Shown: one piece after another, positions 36,433 through 45,426 of the stretch
Position numbering within the stretch: the first letter of the stretch is position 1
Layout of the letters: each line of letters opens with the position of its first letter
From: UMGS1491 sp944380925
GTDB lineage: Bacteria; Bacillota; Clostridia; Oscillospirales; Acutalibacteraceae
Length of the DNA stretch: 64,000 nt
Reading direction: 5' to 3'
Assembly: GCA_944380925.1 (NCBI GenBank)
Contig: CALWJD010000001.1
Location: forward strand, 310,001 to 374,000
Program-made: the position numbers and the translations under genes
The notes under the pieces: generated by a model
The model's input: the letters and a program-made list of their open reading frames with translations, nothing else
Told to the model about the DNA's origin: nothing
Databases searched by the model: none

Positions 36433-38424
36433 TTATTTTGATTTTATATCATTTAATTTTTCTTTGATAACCTTAATAAGCCTCGCTTCAACATCATCAA
36501 ACGAAGCATCGGAAACTTGCGCTGCAGCCATAGTTTGATGTCCGCCACCGCCAAGCGCTTCCATTACCAGCTGCACGTTTACATCCCCTAATGAACGTGC
36601 GGAAATATTAATTTTTCCATCGCTTTCAAAAAGCACGAAAGATGCCTTTATATTCTTTAAGTTTAAAAGCTCGTCTGCTGCCTGCGAACACGCTATTCGA
36701 ACATTATTTTTAAAATCGGACTTTTCAAGCTTTGCAATTACAAAATTTTCAAAAACACGTGAGTTTGCTATCACTTGGCACTTAAGCTTATACATATCTA
36801 TGGAACTTCCGAACATCTTTTTTACTTCCGCATTTTCAGCACCCTTTTTCTTAAGATATGCAGCCGCTTCAAACGTTCTTATACCGGTCTTTAAAGTGAA
36901 ATTCTTGGTATCGAGCATAATGCCTGCGAGCAAACACTCCGCTTCCGCTTTTTTAAGATGACCATCAAACATGTATTGTACCATTTCCGCCACCATTTCA
37001 CAAGTAGATGACGCGAAGGGTTCATGAAAGAATACCGCAGCATTATCAATTTTATCCACAGTCATTCGATGATGATCAATTACCGCAACATTATTTATCT
37101 TTGAATATAAATCCGCACTTTCCAAAAATTTAAGCGAATGAGTATCCACAATAATCAGCAGGGAATTAGGGGTAACCATTGAAATTGCCTGATGCGGAGA
37201 TATAAAAATTTTATCCGAACTGAATTTTTCAAGATGTTCTATCGCCAATCCCGCCAAAGATTGCGATTTATCCACCACAACATAAGCTTTTTTCTTCTTT
37301 ACCCTTGCACATATACTCCAAAGCGCCGCCGCTGAACCTATACTATCAAAGTCTGAATATTTGTGACCCATAATAAACACGGTATCGCTTTCTCGTATTT
37401 TTTCAAGAAGCGTCATTGCAACAACACGTGTTTTTACTTTACTGCGTTTTTCTATGCCTTGGGACGTTCCGCCAAAAAATTCATACGAATTTTTCTTTTT
37501 TATGGTTACTTGATCTCCTCCTCGACCAAGCGACATGTTAAGTGCGTTTTTTGCCTCCATCGCCGCTGCCGAAAGAACATCCTCACCTTTGCTAATACCG
37601 ATAGAAACCGTTGCGTATCTATGCTGATCAATCTTAAAAGAGTGTATTTTATCTAAAACACTGAATTTACTCTCTACAAAACCTTTTAAATACTTTTCTT
37701 CGAAAATAACAAAATATTTTTCGTCACTAAGCTTTCTAAAAATGCCCTGTACCTCTTTAATCCACTCACGCAAAGTATTTTCCACGGAAACCGAAATTTG
37801 CGAACTTTGCTCTTCGCTTGCATATCTTTTAAGTTCTTCCTTATTATCAAACAAAATAAATCCAACACATATTCTTGAATCCAAATATTTTCTTTTGATT
37901 AATTTATATTCGGTGTTATCTACAAAATAGAGTACTAAAAAATCATTTACTCTATTTGCATATATCTTAAACTTTTTTTCTCCATAGGAAAAGTTTAAAA
38001 AATTATGATTACTACCCACACCAAAAGAACCGGTTTCATAAACATTTTGCAAAGCTTTTGGATCAACCAAAGAACTAAGAGTAAAATCATAGCTACCGTC
38101 TACAAATACCTTTAAAAACTCTGAATTATAAAAAATAACATTATCTAGTTTTTCGCCTTTTAAAACTGCAATCGGAACGGGAATACCATTTATAATACTG
38201 CTTATGTTATTATTCGCAAACTCTATACCATCGGCTGAAATATTGCCAAAATAGCTTTTCCTGTTTTTTATAAATATCGAAACAATCAAAATTAAAACCG
38301 CAGATATAGATACATTTATGAAAGTAAGTATTGGGCTAAATACAATGGACGAGATATTCATAAGCAAAACAATAGCGGAAATAAAAATAAATAAACTATA
38401 TATGGATTTATCAGCTTTTCTCAA
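36433..38424 (-). CDS. gdpP: Cyclic-di-AMP phosphodiesterase GdpP
   Basis: Membrane-bound DHH/DHHA1 enzyme that hydrolyses c-di-AMP to pApA. The product of about 663 residues has two N-terminal membrane helices, a PAS-like region, a degenerate GGDEF domain (YATVSIGISKGEDVLSAAAM), then the DHH motifs MGHKYSDFDSIGSAAAL, IVDTHS and IDHHR, and the DHHA1 GGGGHQTMAA. I take a TTG start (38424, RKADKSIYSLF) because AAGGGGTG is 8 bases upstream; the frame is open 9 codons further. Its presence implies c-di-AMP signalling; the KimA-like transporter at 48869 belongs to a family controlled by this nucleotide. Confidence 0.96.
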   Translation of the reverse strand: MRKADKSIYSLFIFISAIVLLMNISSIVFSPILTFINVSISAVLILIVSIFIKNRKSYFGNISADGIEFANNNISSIINGIPVPIAVLKGEKLDNVIFYNSEFLKVFVDGSYDFTLSSLVDPKALQNVYETGSFGVGSNHNFLNFSYGEKKFKIYANRVNDFLVLYFVDNTEYKLIKRKYLDSRICVGFILFDNKEELKRYASEEQSSQISVSVENTLREWIKEVQGIFRKLSDEKYFVIFEEKYLKGFVESKFSVLDKIHSFKIDQHRYATVSIGISKGEDVLSAAAMEAKNALNMSLGRGGDQVTIKKKNSYEFFGGTSQGIEKRSKVKTRVVAMTLLEKIRESDTVFIMGHKYSDFDSIGSAAALWSICARVKKKKAYVVVDKSQSLAGLAIEHLEKFSSDKIFISPHQAISMVTPNSLLIIVDTHSLKFLESADLYSKINNVAVIDHHRMTVDKIDNAAVFFHEPFASSTCEMVAEMVQYMFDGHLKKAEAECLLAGIMLDTKNFTLKTGIRTFEAAAYLKKKGAENAEVKKMFGSSIDMYKLKCQVIANSRVFENFVIAKLEKSDFKNNVRIACSQAADELLNLKNIKASFVLFESDGKINISARSLGDVNVQLVMEALGGGGHQTMAAAQVSDASFDDVEARLIKVIKEKLNDIKSK

Positions 38425-38513
38425 GTTATGTACACCCCTTAAAAACAGCAAAAAATTAGTATAACACCCATACAGGTATTATACTAACAAATTAATTTTT
38501 TCTCCAGTATTTT

Positions 38514-40439
38514 TTAAACTTCCATGATAATTGGCAAAATCACGGGGTTTCGGCGTGTTTTGTTATGGAATAATTTATAAAGCTCATCTCGAACTTTTGT
38601 TTTCATAAGTCCCCAATCGCGCGTTTTGGAATCTGCGCATTCCTCAAGAACTCGCATAGCTGTGCGCCTGGCATCCTCGATAAGCTGCTCAGATTCACGG
38701 ACATAGACAAATCCACGCGAAACAATATCAGGCCCTGCAATAACATGTTTATCAGAAGAATCAAGCGTTGCAACCACAACAATCAGGCCGTCTTCGCCCA
38801 GGTGTTTCCTATCCCTTAGCACTATGCTTCCAACATCACCGACGCCGATTCCGTCAACCAGCACAAGCTCCAAAGGTAATTGCGCAACTTTTTTCATGGA
38901 GTTTTTGTTTATCTCCAAAACATCTCCCGTATCTCCGACAAAAACATTAGATTCCGGCATACCCATAGCAGTTGCTAAAGCCGCATGTTTCATAAGATGC
39001 CTGCGTTCTCCATGCACAGGAATAAAATATTGCGGTTTTACAATGCCTTGCATAATTTTTAGTTCCTCTTGGCATGCATGACCCGAAACGTGAGTTTCAT
39101 ACATCGATTCATAAACAACCTCGCAGCCGAGTTTCATAAGTTCGTTAACTACCGTACCAACCATTTTTTCGTTCCCGGGTATAGGAGTTGCGGAAATGAT
39201 TATAAAATCTTCAGGTCCCACATCTACCTTTTTATGTTCGGCAAATGCCATTCTGTGAAGTGCCGACATCGGCTCGCCCTGACTACCTGTTGTAACCAAC
39301 ACAATTTCATTTTTTCCGTATCTGGTTATCAAATCTATATCAATAATAGTACCTTCGGGCACATCAAGATAATTCATTTGCTGAGCAATTGTTACGTAGT
39401 TAAGCATGCTCCTGCCCGAAAAGGCAACTTTCTTACTATAGCTATGCGCACAGTTTATTATCTGCTGTATACGCCCGATATTAGAAGCAAAGGTGGCAAT
39501 TATTATGCGCTTATCCTTTGCTTGTTGGAATAAACGTTCAAAGGACCTATCTATTTTTTTCTCCGTCATGGTATATCCCGGGCGCTCGGCGTTGGTTGAA
39601 TCGGCCATAAATGCCAAAACTCCTTCTTTGCCAAGCTGCGCAAATCTGGCTAGGTCTATCATCTCGCCGCGCGAAGGGGTGCAATCAATTTTAAAATCCC
39701 CCGTATGAACAATCGTCCCAGCCGGAGTACGTATTGCAAGCGCCGCCGCATCGGGTATGGAATGGTTAACGTTTATAAATTCAACATCCATACAACCAAG
39801 TTTTACGTGTTCTCCCGGCATAACTGTTGTAAGTTTAGTGCTCGATAAAAGTCTGTTTTCTTTAAGTTTTCCGTTTATCAAGCCTATAGTCAAAGGTGTT
39901 GCATAAATAGGAATGTTAATTTTATTTAAAAGATAAGGTATTGCCCCTATGTGATCTTCGTGCCCATGGGTTACAACCAAACCTCTTATTTTCTCTCTGT
40001 TGGCTTCCAGATAAGAAAAATCAGGTATAACCAAATCAATTCCGAGCATTTCGCCATCCGGGAAAGACATACCGCAATCGACTATTATTATATCGTCATC
40101 ACACTCGAAAGCTGTTATATTTTTTCCTATCTGATTAAGACCGCCCAAAAACACTACTTTAACCGATTTTGCATTTTTGGTTCTTCTTGAACTACTTTTA
40201 TAAGATCTTACGGAATTAGTTCTATGTTTAACTTGAACCTTTTCTTTATTTGGTTCAATATTATTAATATTTTCGTTTTTCGATGCAGTTTTATTTGATT
40301 TATTTGGTTTATCCATTGTGTTATAATTTTTTGTGATATGCTTTTTGCCTTTTGTGTTTTCTATCGTTTTCTTTATTGGCTGTCTTTTAATTTTTTTGGC
40401 CGAAACATCAAAATTTTCAGATGAATTATTTTCAGACAT
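38514..40439 (-). CDS. rnj: Ribonuclease J with long basic N-terminal extension
   Basis: 5'-exo/endoribonuclease for mRNA decay and rRNA maturation. The metallo-beta-lactamase/beta-CASP core starts near residue 92 (VKVVFLGGLNQIGKN), has the metal motif HGHEDH (158-163), HTGDFKIDCTP and the C-terminal VHGERRHL. The first 90 residues are an Asn/Lys/Ser-rich, low-complexity extension, longer than in the Bacillus enzymes and possibly an RNA-binding or partner-binding tail. AGGAGG precedes the ATG. A strong promoter and a roughly 155-base leader with a terminator-like hairpin lie upstream. Confidence 0.97.
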   Translation of the reverse strand: MSENNSSENFDVSAKKIKRQPIKKTIENTKGKKHITKNYNTMDKPNKSNKTASKNENINNIEPNKEKVQVKHRTNSVRSYKSSSRRTKNAKSVKVVFLGGLNQIGKNITAFECDDDIIIVDCGMSFPDGEMLGIDLVIPDFSYLEANREKIRGLVVTHGHEDHIGAIPYLLNKINIPIYATPLTIGLINGKLKENRLLSSTKLTTVMPGEHVKLGCMDVEFINVNHSIPDAAALAIRTPAGTIVHTGDFKIDCTPSRGEMIDLARFAQLGKEGVLAFMADSTNAERPGYTMTEKKIDRSFERLFQQAKDKRIIIATFASNIGRIQQIINCAHSYSKKVAFSGRSMLNYVTIAQQMNYLDVPEGTIIDIDLITRYGKNEIVLVTTGSQGEPMSALHRMAFAEHKKVDVGPEDFIIISATPIPGNEKMVGTVVNELMKLGCEVVYESMYETHVSGHACQEELKIMQGIVKPQYFIPVHGERRHLMKHAALATAMGMPESNVFVGDTGDVLEINKNSMKKVAQLPLELVLVDGIGVGDVGSIVLRDRKHLGEDGLIVVVATLDSSDKHVIAGPDIVSRGFVYVRESEQLIEDARRTAMRVLEECADSKTRDWGLMKTKVRDELYKLFHNKTRRNPVILPIIMEV

Positions 40440-40483
40440 GTATACTACCTCCTATTTTTAAAAAAATTACAAATCTTCAAAAT

Positions 40484-40521
40484 ATAAAAACTCAATCTCA
40501 CAACTAAAAGTTACATGAGAT
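40484..40521 (-). promoter_or_regulatory. Terminator-like hairpin in the rnj leader
   Basis: ATCTCA/TGAGAT (40516-40521 and 40495-40500) with an inner AACT/AGTT stem, followed in the sense direction by TGAGTTTTTAT. It lies between promoter and start codon, so it could attenuate RNase J synthesis or be a processing site. Confidence 0.45.
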
Positions 40522-40596
40522 CTAAACATCTTCGATATCAAAAAATTAAACGAATAAAAAGTAAATAACTAATTCCGTACATCAAATATCTCTATC

Positions 40597-40625
40597 AGTA
40601 TATCAAAAACCGGTATACAAGTCAA
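40597..40625 (-). promoter_or_regulatory. Sigma-A promoter of rnj
   Basis: TTGACT (40620-40625), 17 bases, TATACT (40597-40602) on the minus strand. Transcription would begin about 150 bases before the rnj ATG. Confidence 0.88.
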
Positions 40626-40675
40626 CAAAATTTCCAAATTTAACCATTTTTTAAAAATAAAGGAGATTCTTTAAA

Positions 40676-41122
40676 ATGCCAAATCCAAAGAAAAAAGTTT
40701 ATATATACACCGACGGCGCATGCAGCGGAAACCCGGGTAAGGGAGGCTGGGGCGCTATCTTGGTTTATAAAAATCACCGCAAAGAAATTTCCGGAGCAGA
40801 TGCAAGCACAACAAACAACAAAATGGAGCTCACCGCTATGATAAAAGCTCTTGAAATGTTAAAAGAGCCCTGTGAAGTTGAAGCCTACACGGATTCTAAA
40901 TACCTTTGTGATTCAATAAACAACGGCTGGGCTATATCTTGGCAAAAAAACAATTGGATTAAAAAAGATAAAAAGCCTGCGCTAAATGCAGACTTATGGG
41001 AAAAATTATTAAATTTAATCACAAAACACAGCATCCAAATCAACTGGGTTAAAGGCCACGCAGGTCACCCGGAAAATGAACGCTGCGACACGCTTGCAAC
41101 AAATGAAATAAAACAGCTGTAA
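40676..41122 (+). CDS. rnhA: Ribonuclease HI
   Basis: Cleaves RNA in RNA-DNA hybrids. The 148 residues have the catalytic acidic set: Asp13 (YTDGACSGNPGKGGWG), Glu51 (NKMELTAMI), Asp73 (AYTDSKYL) and Asp138 (ERCDTLA), and the WVKGHAGHPENE loop. AAGGAG lies 10 bases before the ATG. It is divergent from rnj. Confidence 0.98.
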   Translation: MPNPKKKVYIYTDGACSGNPGKGGWGAILVYKNHRKEISGADASTTNNKMELTAMIKALEMLKEPCEVEAYTDSKYLCDSINNGWAISWQKNNWIKKDKKPALNADLWEKLLNLITKHSIQINWVKGHAGHPENERCDTLATNEIKQL

Positions 41123-41168
41123 ATAAAATTAAAAAAACTTTTGAACTAATCGCATCTTTTGATTCAAA

Positions 41169-41501
41169 TTATTTGTGGGCAGACCATTTTATTAGTTTTT
41201 CCCCAAAATAGCGTGCTATTTTTTTACGCCTATGAAAAATACGACCTCCCTGGTAGCCAATCACAAGCAAAGTTGACATACTTATCACTCTACCGCACAA
41301 ATTACCCAAACGCCAATGTCTCGCACTTATCAAATCGCTGTGACCACACATTCCAACATATGCACGTATAGATGACGATATATCTAATCCAAAATTCTGT
41401 GTGAAAGCTTCACTCACACCTTCCCATATATCCGATATTGCGCCGCCTGCAACAGTTTCTAAATCACTTTCCCCTAATTTTGCTATACCCTCTAAAGCCA
41501 T
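41169..41501 (-). CDS. Double-glycine-leader peptide with HW-x2-G core motif (paralogue 1)
   Basis: The 110-residue product starts with a 20-residue leader MALEGIAKLGESDLETVAGG, the double-glycine type cut by C39 peptidase exporters. The predicted core has GM (50-51), HW (62-63), a hydrophobic segment (about 72-83, VI..GY) and a basic tail (HRRKKIARYFGEKLIK). These positions align without gaps with the neighbour at 41791. I chose ATG 41501 because the leader then has exactly the neighbour's length; in-frame TTG and ATT codons further upstream are possible, and the ribosome-binding site (GGAG, 15 bases off) is poor. A bacteriocin-like or effector peptide is likely; no exporter is nearby. Confidence 0.78.
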   Translation of the reverse strand: MALEGIAKLGESDLETVAGGAISDIWEGVSEAFTQNFGLDISSSIRAYVGMCGHSDLISARHWRLGNLCGRVISMSTLLVIGYQGGRIFHRRKKIARYFGEKLIKWSAHK

Positions 41502-41682
41502 ATCTCTAATTAAAATCTCCAATTTTTTAATATATAAAAAATACTTTTAAACTAAACCATTTTTGCATCGTTCATATTTTTATATATTATAATTTCTAGA
41601 TAGTTTTTATAAACATCTTTTGTGTTTAGTGTACAAGCCAAATTTTATTACAAAAACAGCTAAAGCCATAAAACTATACACA

Positions 41683-41711
41683 TTATATGCCGATATAAAA
41701 ATATTATCAAG
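41683..41711 (-). promoter_or_regulatory. Sigma-A promoter of the first double-glycine peptide
   Basis: TTGATA (41706-41711), 17 bases, TATAAT (41683-41688) on the minus strand. It gives an untranslated leader of about 170 bases in which I see no clear structure. Confidence 0.8.
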
Positions 41712-41723
41712 ATGAAAAAGTAC

Positions 41724-41762
41724 ATAAAAAATTCGCACGTTTTTTACATGCGAATTTTTTAT
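41724..41762 (-). terminator. Terminator between the two double-glycine peptide genes
   Basis: A 14-bp AT-rich stem (ATAAAAAATTCGCA and its complement, 41724-41737 and 41749-41762) with an 11-base loop and T-rich flank on both strands. Confidence 0.82.
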
Positions 41763-41790
41763 CTTGGCTCCAGCACTGCTATTAAAAAAT

Positions 41791-42165
41791 TTATTTCTTT
41801 TTCTTAGGCCTTTTCGATGGTTGGTTAAACTTTGCAAGCAAATATCCGGCTCCAAGTACAGGGAGTAACTTTATAACGTCGGAAATAAGACATCCGAACG
41901 TCCAATGTTCAAAGCCATGCATACGCATACAATTAAGCATCCCTAAAGCACCATCTCTAAGAAAACCATACTTTAATCCTCCAAGAAAAGTAACATCATC
42001 CGAAACGGGCTCCGCAGCAGTGCCTGAACTTCGGGTGGAGCCTACACTCTCCTCTTGTATGAGAGGCTCTGCAACCACTGAAGATACGTCTTCTTCCTCT
42101 CCAGACCCACCTACTACACATAATAAATCTTTTTCGCTAAGCTGTACTAATTTTTCTGCATTCAT
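41791..42165 (-). CDS. Double-glycine-leader peptide with HW-x2-G core motif (paralogue 2)
   Basis: The 124-residue product starts MNAEKLVQLSEKDLLCVVGG, a 20-residue double-glycine leader matching its neighbour at Met1, Glu4, Leu9, Glu11, Asp13, Leu14, Val17, Gly19 and Gly20. An acidic, Ser/Glu-rich spacer (21-57) follows, then a core with GM (75-76), HW (87-88), VI (97-98) and GY (107-108) at the same spacing as the neighbour, a hydrophobic segment, and a KRPKKKK end. AAGGA lies 8 bases before the ATG. It has its own promoter and terminator. Probably an exported bacteriocin-like or effector peptide; the family is not one I can name. Confidence 0.82.
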   Translation of the reverse strand: MNAEKLVQLSEKDLLCVVGGSGEEEDVSSVVAEPLIQEESVGSTRSSGTAAEPVSDDVTFLGGLKYGFLRDGALGMLNCMRMHGFEHWTFGCLISDVIKLLPVLGAGYLLAKFNQPSKRPKKKK

Positions 42166-42227
42166 TATACTTATCCTTAATTTTTTAAATTATAATATTA
42201 TGGCAAAGCAATCGTTTGCATGATACC

Positions 42228-42256
42228 AATTTATTATAATTTATATTAAACGTCAA
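42228..42256 (-). promoter_or_regulatory. Sigma-A promoter of the second double-glycine peptide
   Basis: TTGACG (42251-42256), 17 bases, TAAATT (42228-42233) on the minus strand. The rest of the 42166-42397 gap shows nothing else I can name. Confidence 0.65.
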
Positions 42257-42397
42257 CCATTTTTATTTAATACCTTGATGCTTTATTAACCAAACTCTAA
42301 TATAATGCTTTCAGAACGCCCTGGGCTGTACGACAACTTGAAACAAAATATCACTATATCTTGCTTTTTTTCAATATGTTTTCGAAAAGCATATTCT

Positions 42398-44266
42398 TCA
42401 ATTACGAGCATGGTTAAACGTTGGTACAATCTTTAAAAGCATTTTTTCAATTGCTAAATTATCTTCCGATTTACAAAGCTTTTCTAAGCTCCGGAGATCT
42501 AATTTTAATGTTTCCGGATCTAAATCTATCGGGTGACCTATATAAATCTTTTCACTTTTTGTTTTTTGGATTCCTTCTTCATCCATTAAAAGTTCCTCAT
42601 AAAGCTTTTCACCGGGGCGAAGTCCCGTATATTCAATTTTTATATCCTCTCCCGGAATGAATCCCGAAAGCCTTATTAAATTTTCCGCCAAATCTTTTAT
42701 CTTAACAGGGTCGCCCATATCCAAAACAAAAATTTCTCCGCCCTTGGCAAGCCCGCCCGCCGTCAAAACGAGCGATACTGCCTCAGGGATAGTCATAAAG
42801 TACCTTATTATATCGGGATGCGTAACAGTAACAGGGCCCATTTTTCTTATTTGCTCTTCAAAAAGCGGGATAACAGACCCATTTGAGCCCAAAACATTTC
42901 CAAATCTAACAGCCACAAATTCCGTTTTACTTTCTTTATCTTTCATTTGGACGAGCATTTCGCATATACGCTTTGTTGCACCCATTACGTTCGTGGGATT
43001 TACCGCTTTATCCGTTGAAATTTGAACAAATTTTTGAACTCCGTATTTATCCGAACATTCAAGCAAATTAAGAGTTCCAAAAACGTTATTTTTAACGGCT
43101 TCTTCAATGTTTTTTTCCATCAAAGGCACGTGCTTGTGCGCTGCGGCGTGAAATACAACATCTATATTTTCAACTGAAAATATTTCTTCAAGCTCTTTTT
43201 TATCACAAATGGTTGCTATTTCAACAGATAAATCAAGCTTTCCGCCAAATTTCATTTTAAGTTCTTGCTGAATTTCATAAGCGTTATTTTCGTAAACATC
43301 TAAGATAATTAATCTTTTTGGACCAAGCTCCGCAATTTGGCGACAGAGTTCAGAACCTATCGAACCGCCTCCGCCCGTAACCAAAACGGTTTTTCCAATC
43401 AAATATCCACCATACTGGTTCTTATCAAAAATTATCGGCTCACGGCCAAGCAAATCTTCGACTTTGACTTTCCTTATTGCTGAATCAATAGAAGTACCGG
43501 AAGTCATTGTTTGATAAATATCCGGGATAATACGGACTTCTAAGTTTGTCTTTGCGCAGATATCTAAAATTCTTCTTCTTTCGGCAGTAGATATCGAATT
43601 TATAGAAAACAAAATAACTTCCACTTTGAATTTTTCGCAAATTTCAAGTATCTGGTATGTTGAACCTTCAATCTTAACTCCCATGAGCTTACGCCCTATT
43701 TTTTCGCTATCATCGTCAACTATTGCAACGGGGTAGTATTCTCCGAGAGCATGTTTTGAAATTTCCCTCAAAAGCAGCGCCGTGGAATCTCCGCCACCAA
43801 CGATGAGCATCCTTTTTTTTGGTTTGCCACCATCGGTAGCAACATTATCTATAAGCCTATTTACCCTATATAAAACTCTGAACATAAAAATACTAAGAAC
43901 AGACGTAATAAGGAAAATAAAATACATTCTGGGGCTCATTCGAATACCCGCCAAAGCAGTTACCACAAAAAAAACAACATTTGCGCAAAACGTTGCAAGC
44001 GCAGCATAGAAAAAATCTTCCGCTTCGGCATAACGCCATATTTTATCATAAAGCTTAAAAGATACAAAAATAAGAGCAAAACAGATATTTACAATAAACA
44101 AATACCTTAAAAAGAACTCATCGAGCGCAATAAAATTCAAGCTATTTTTATTAATTGCAAAGGAAACATAAAAAGAGATATTCCATATTATAAAATCACA
44201 AAAGAAAAGTGCATATTTTCGATATCTTTTAACAAACCTCCATATGGCATCTTTTAGTTTTTCCAT
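42398..44266 (-). CDS. Membrane nucleotide-sugar 4,6-dehydratase (CapD/PglF/WbpM type)
   Basis: Predicted to convert UDP-GlcNAc to a 4-keto-6-deoxy sugar for surface glycans. The 622 residues have four N-terminal membrane helices (within about 15-135), a CoA-binding-like Rossmann domain (MLIVGGGDSTALLL), and a C-terminal extended SDR domain with VTGGGGSIGSELCRQ. The catalytic region STDKAVNPTNVMGATKR has Met where ordinary SDRs have Tyr, typical of this subfamily. No other glycan-assembly gene is adjacent, although the GT8 and Stealth genes are 16 kb away. Confidence 0.93.
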   Translation of the reverse strand: MEKLKDAIWRFVKRYRKYALFFCDFIIWNISFYVSFAINKNSLNFIALDEFFLRYLFIVNICFALIFVSFKLYDKIWRYAEAEDFFYAALATFCANVVFFVVTALAGIRMSPRMYFIFLITSVLSIFMFRVLYRVNRLIDNVATDGGKPKKRMLIVGGGDSTALLLREISKHALGEYYPVAIVDDDSEKIGRKLMGVKIEGSTYQILEICEKFKVEVILFSINSISTAERRRILDICAKTNLEVRIIPDIYQTMTSGTSIDSAIRKVKVEDLLGREPIIFDKNQYGGYLIGKTVLVTGGGGSIGSELCRQIAELGPKRLIILDVYENNAYEIQQELKMKFGGKLDLSVEIATICDKKELEEIFSVENIDVVFHAAAHKHVPLMEKNIEEAVKNNVFGTLNLLECSDKYGVQKFVQISTDKAVNPTNVMGATKRICEMLVQMKDKESKTEFVAVRFGNVLGSNGSVIPLFEEQIRKMGPVTVTHPDIIRYFMTIPEAVSLVLTAGGLAKGGEIFVLDMGDPVKIKDLAENLIRLSGFIPGEDIKIEYTGLRPGEKLYEELLMDEEGIQKTKSEKIYIGHPIDLDPETLKLDLRSLEKLCKSEDNLAIEKMLLKIVPTFNHARN

Positions 44267-44295
44267 AATTTTTTATTCCTCTATTTTTTGATTTT

Positions 44296-44934
44296 TTATT
44301 TCGTTCCGAAAATCCTATCACCTGCATCTCCAAGGCCCGGTGTTATATATCCATGCTCATTAAGCCCTTCATCCTTGGCAGCGCAATAAATTTTAACGTC
44401 CGGATGAGCATCGATTAAAGCTTTTATGCCCTGAGGAGATGATAATATACACATAAATTTAATTGTTTTCGGATTTTGCTTTTTAATGCTCGAAATAGCG
44501 CCAATCGCAGAACCTCCGGTTGCAAGCATCGGATCCATAACAATAACATCTCGTTCATTTACATCGCTTGGCAATTTGCAATAATACTCAATAGGTTGCA
44601 GCGTTTCGGGATCTCTATAAAGACCTATGTGTCCGACTCTTGCAGTTGGCATAAGGCTCATGACGCCCTCAACCATACCAAGTCCTGCACGAAGTATAGG
44701 AATAAAAGCCAAATGACGTTCAGAAAGCACTTTTGTTTTTGCTGTTTTAATCGGCGTTTCAACCTCCACCTCTTCAAGCGGTAGATCCCTTAAGGCTTCG
44801 TAACACATAAGGCGTGTTACCTCGCTTATAAGCTCTCTAAATTCTTTGGAACTTGTGTTTTTATCCCTTAAAAGTGAAATTTTGTGCTGAATAAGTGGAT
44901 GCTCCATAATCATAACATTATTATTTTCTGACAT
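44296..44934 (-). CDS. upp: Uracil phosphoribosyltransferase
   Basis: Makes UMP from uracil and PRPP. The 212 residues have LIQHKISLLRDKNTSSKEFR at the N-terminus, ILRAGLGMVEGV, the PRPP loop VMDPMLATGGSAIGAI and the C-terminal GLGDAGDRIFGTK. AGGAGG precedes the ATG. It follows rpiB, a frequent clostridial order. Confidence 0.98.
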   Translation of the reverse strand: MSENNNVMIMEHPLIQHKISLLRDKNTSSKEFRELISEVTRLMCYEALRDLPLEEVEVETPIKTAKTKVLSERHLAFIPILRAGLGMVEGVMSLMPTARVGHIGLYRDPETLQPIEYYCKLPSDVNERDVIVMDPMLATGGSAIGAISSIKKQNPKTIKFMCILSSPQGIKALIDAHPDVKIYCAAKDEGLNEHGYITPGLGDAGDRIFGTK

Positions 44935-44971
44935 ACTTTTGCCTCCTGAAATTATATATTAAAATTAAATT

Positions 44972-45409
44972 TTACTCGTTTTCCATATCTTCTATCAATT
45001 TCACTCTTTCGCTATGCCTACCGCCCTCAAAAGCGGTTTTTAAAAATATATCTATCATTTCTTCCATTTTTTTAGTTTCACTAAACCTCGCACCCAAACA
45101 AAGCACGTTTGCATCATTGTGTTTTCTGGCCATCTCGGTAAGCTCAGGCTCATAACAAAGAGCCGCTCTTATGCCCTTGATTTTATTTGCGGCAATCGAA
45201 ACGCCTATTCCGCTCCCGCAAACCAAGATGCCTTTCTCGCTTTCGCCACCAGCTACGGATTTTGCGACTTTTTCGGCAAAAATCGGATAGTGGCAAGAGT
45301 CTTTGCTAAATGTTCCAAAATCTTTATACTTTATAGCTTTGGATTCCAAATATTTTTTTAAAATTTCCTTTGCCTCATATCCTGCGTGATCTGCACCTAT
45401 TGCTATCAT
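44972..45409 (-). CDS. rpiB: Ribose-5-phosphate isomerase B
   Basis: Interconverts ribose-5-phosphate and ribulose-5-phosphate. The 145 residues begin MIAIGADHAGYEAKEILK, contain the catalytic Cys segment GILVCGSGIGVSIAANK, and NDANVLCLGARF. I take ATG 45409 with AGGTG 6 bases upstream; a GTG 9 bases earlier overlaps the site. Lies between tsaB and upp. Confidence 0.97.
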   Translation of the reverse strand: MIAIGADHAGYEAKEILKKYLESKAIKYKDFGTFSKDSCHYPIFAEKVAKSVAGGESEKGILVCGSGIGVSIAANKIKGIRAALCYEPELTEMARKHNDANVLCLGARFSETKKMEEMIDIFLKTAFEGGRHSERVKLIEDMENE

Positions 45410-45426
45410 AAAATTCACCTAAATTC

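Noticed and set aside
41607..41855. 82-codon frame between the two double-glycine peptide genes
   Set aside because: It overlaps the 3' end of the second peptide gene and the terminator, has no ribosome-binding site, and no protein-like features.
42266..42397. Terminator after the CapD-type gene
   Set aside because: The AATATG/CATATT hairpin with an inner TTTTCGAAAA palindrome is not followed by a T run on the minus strand, so it is not listed as a terminator.
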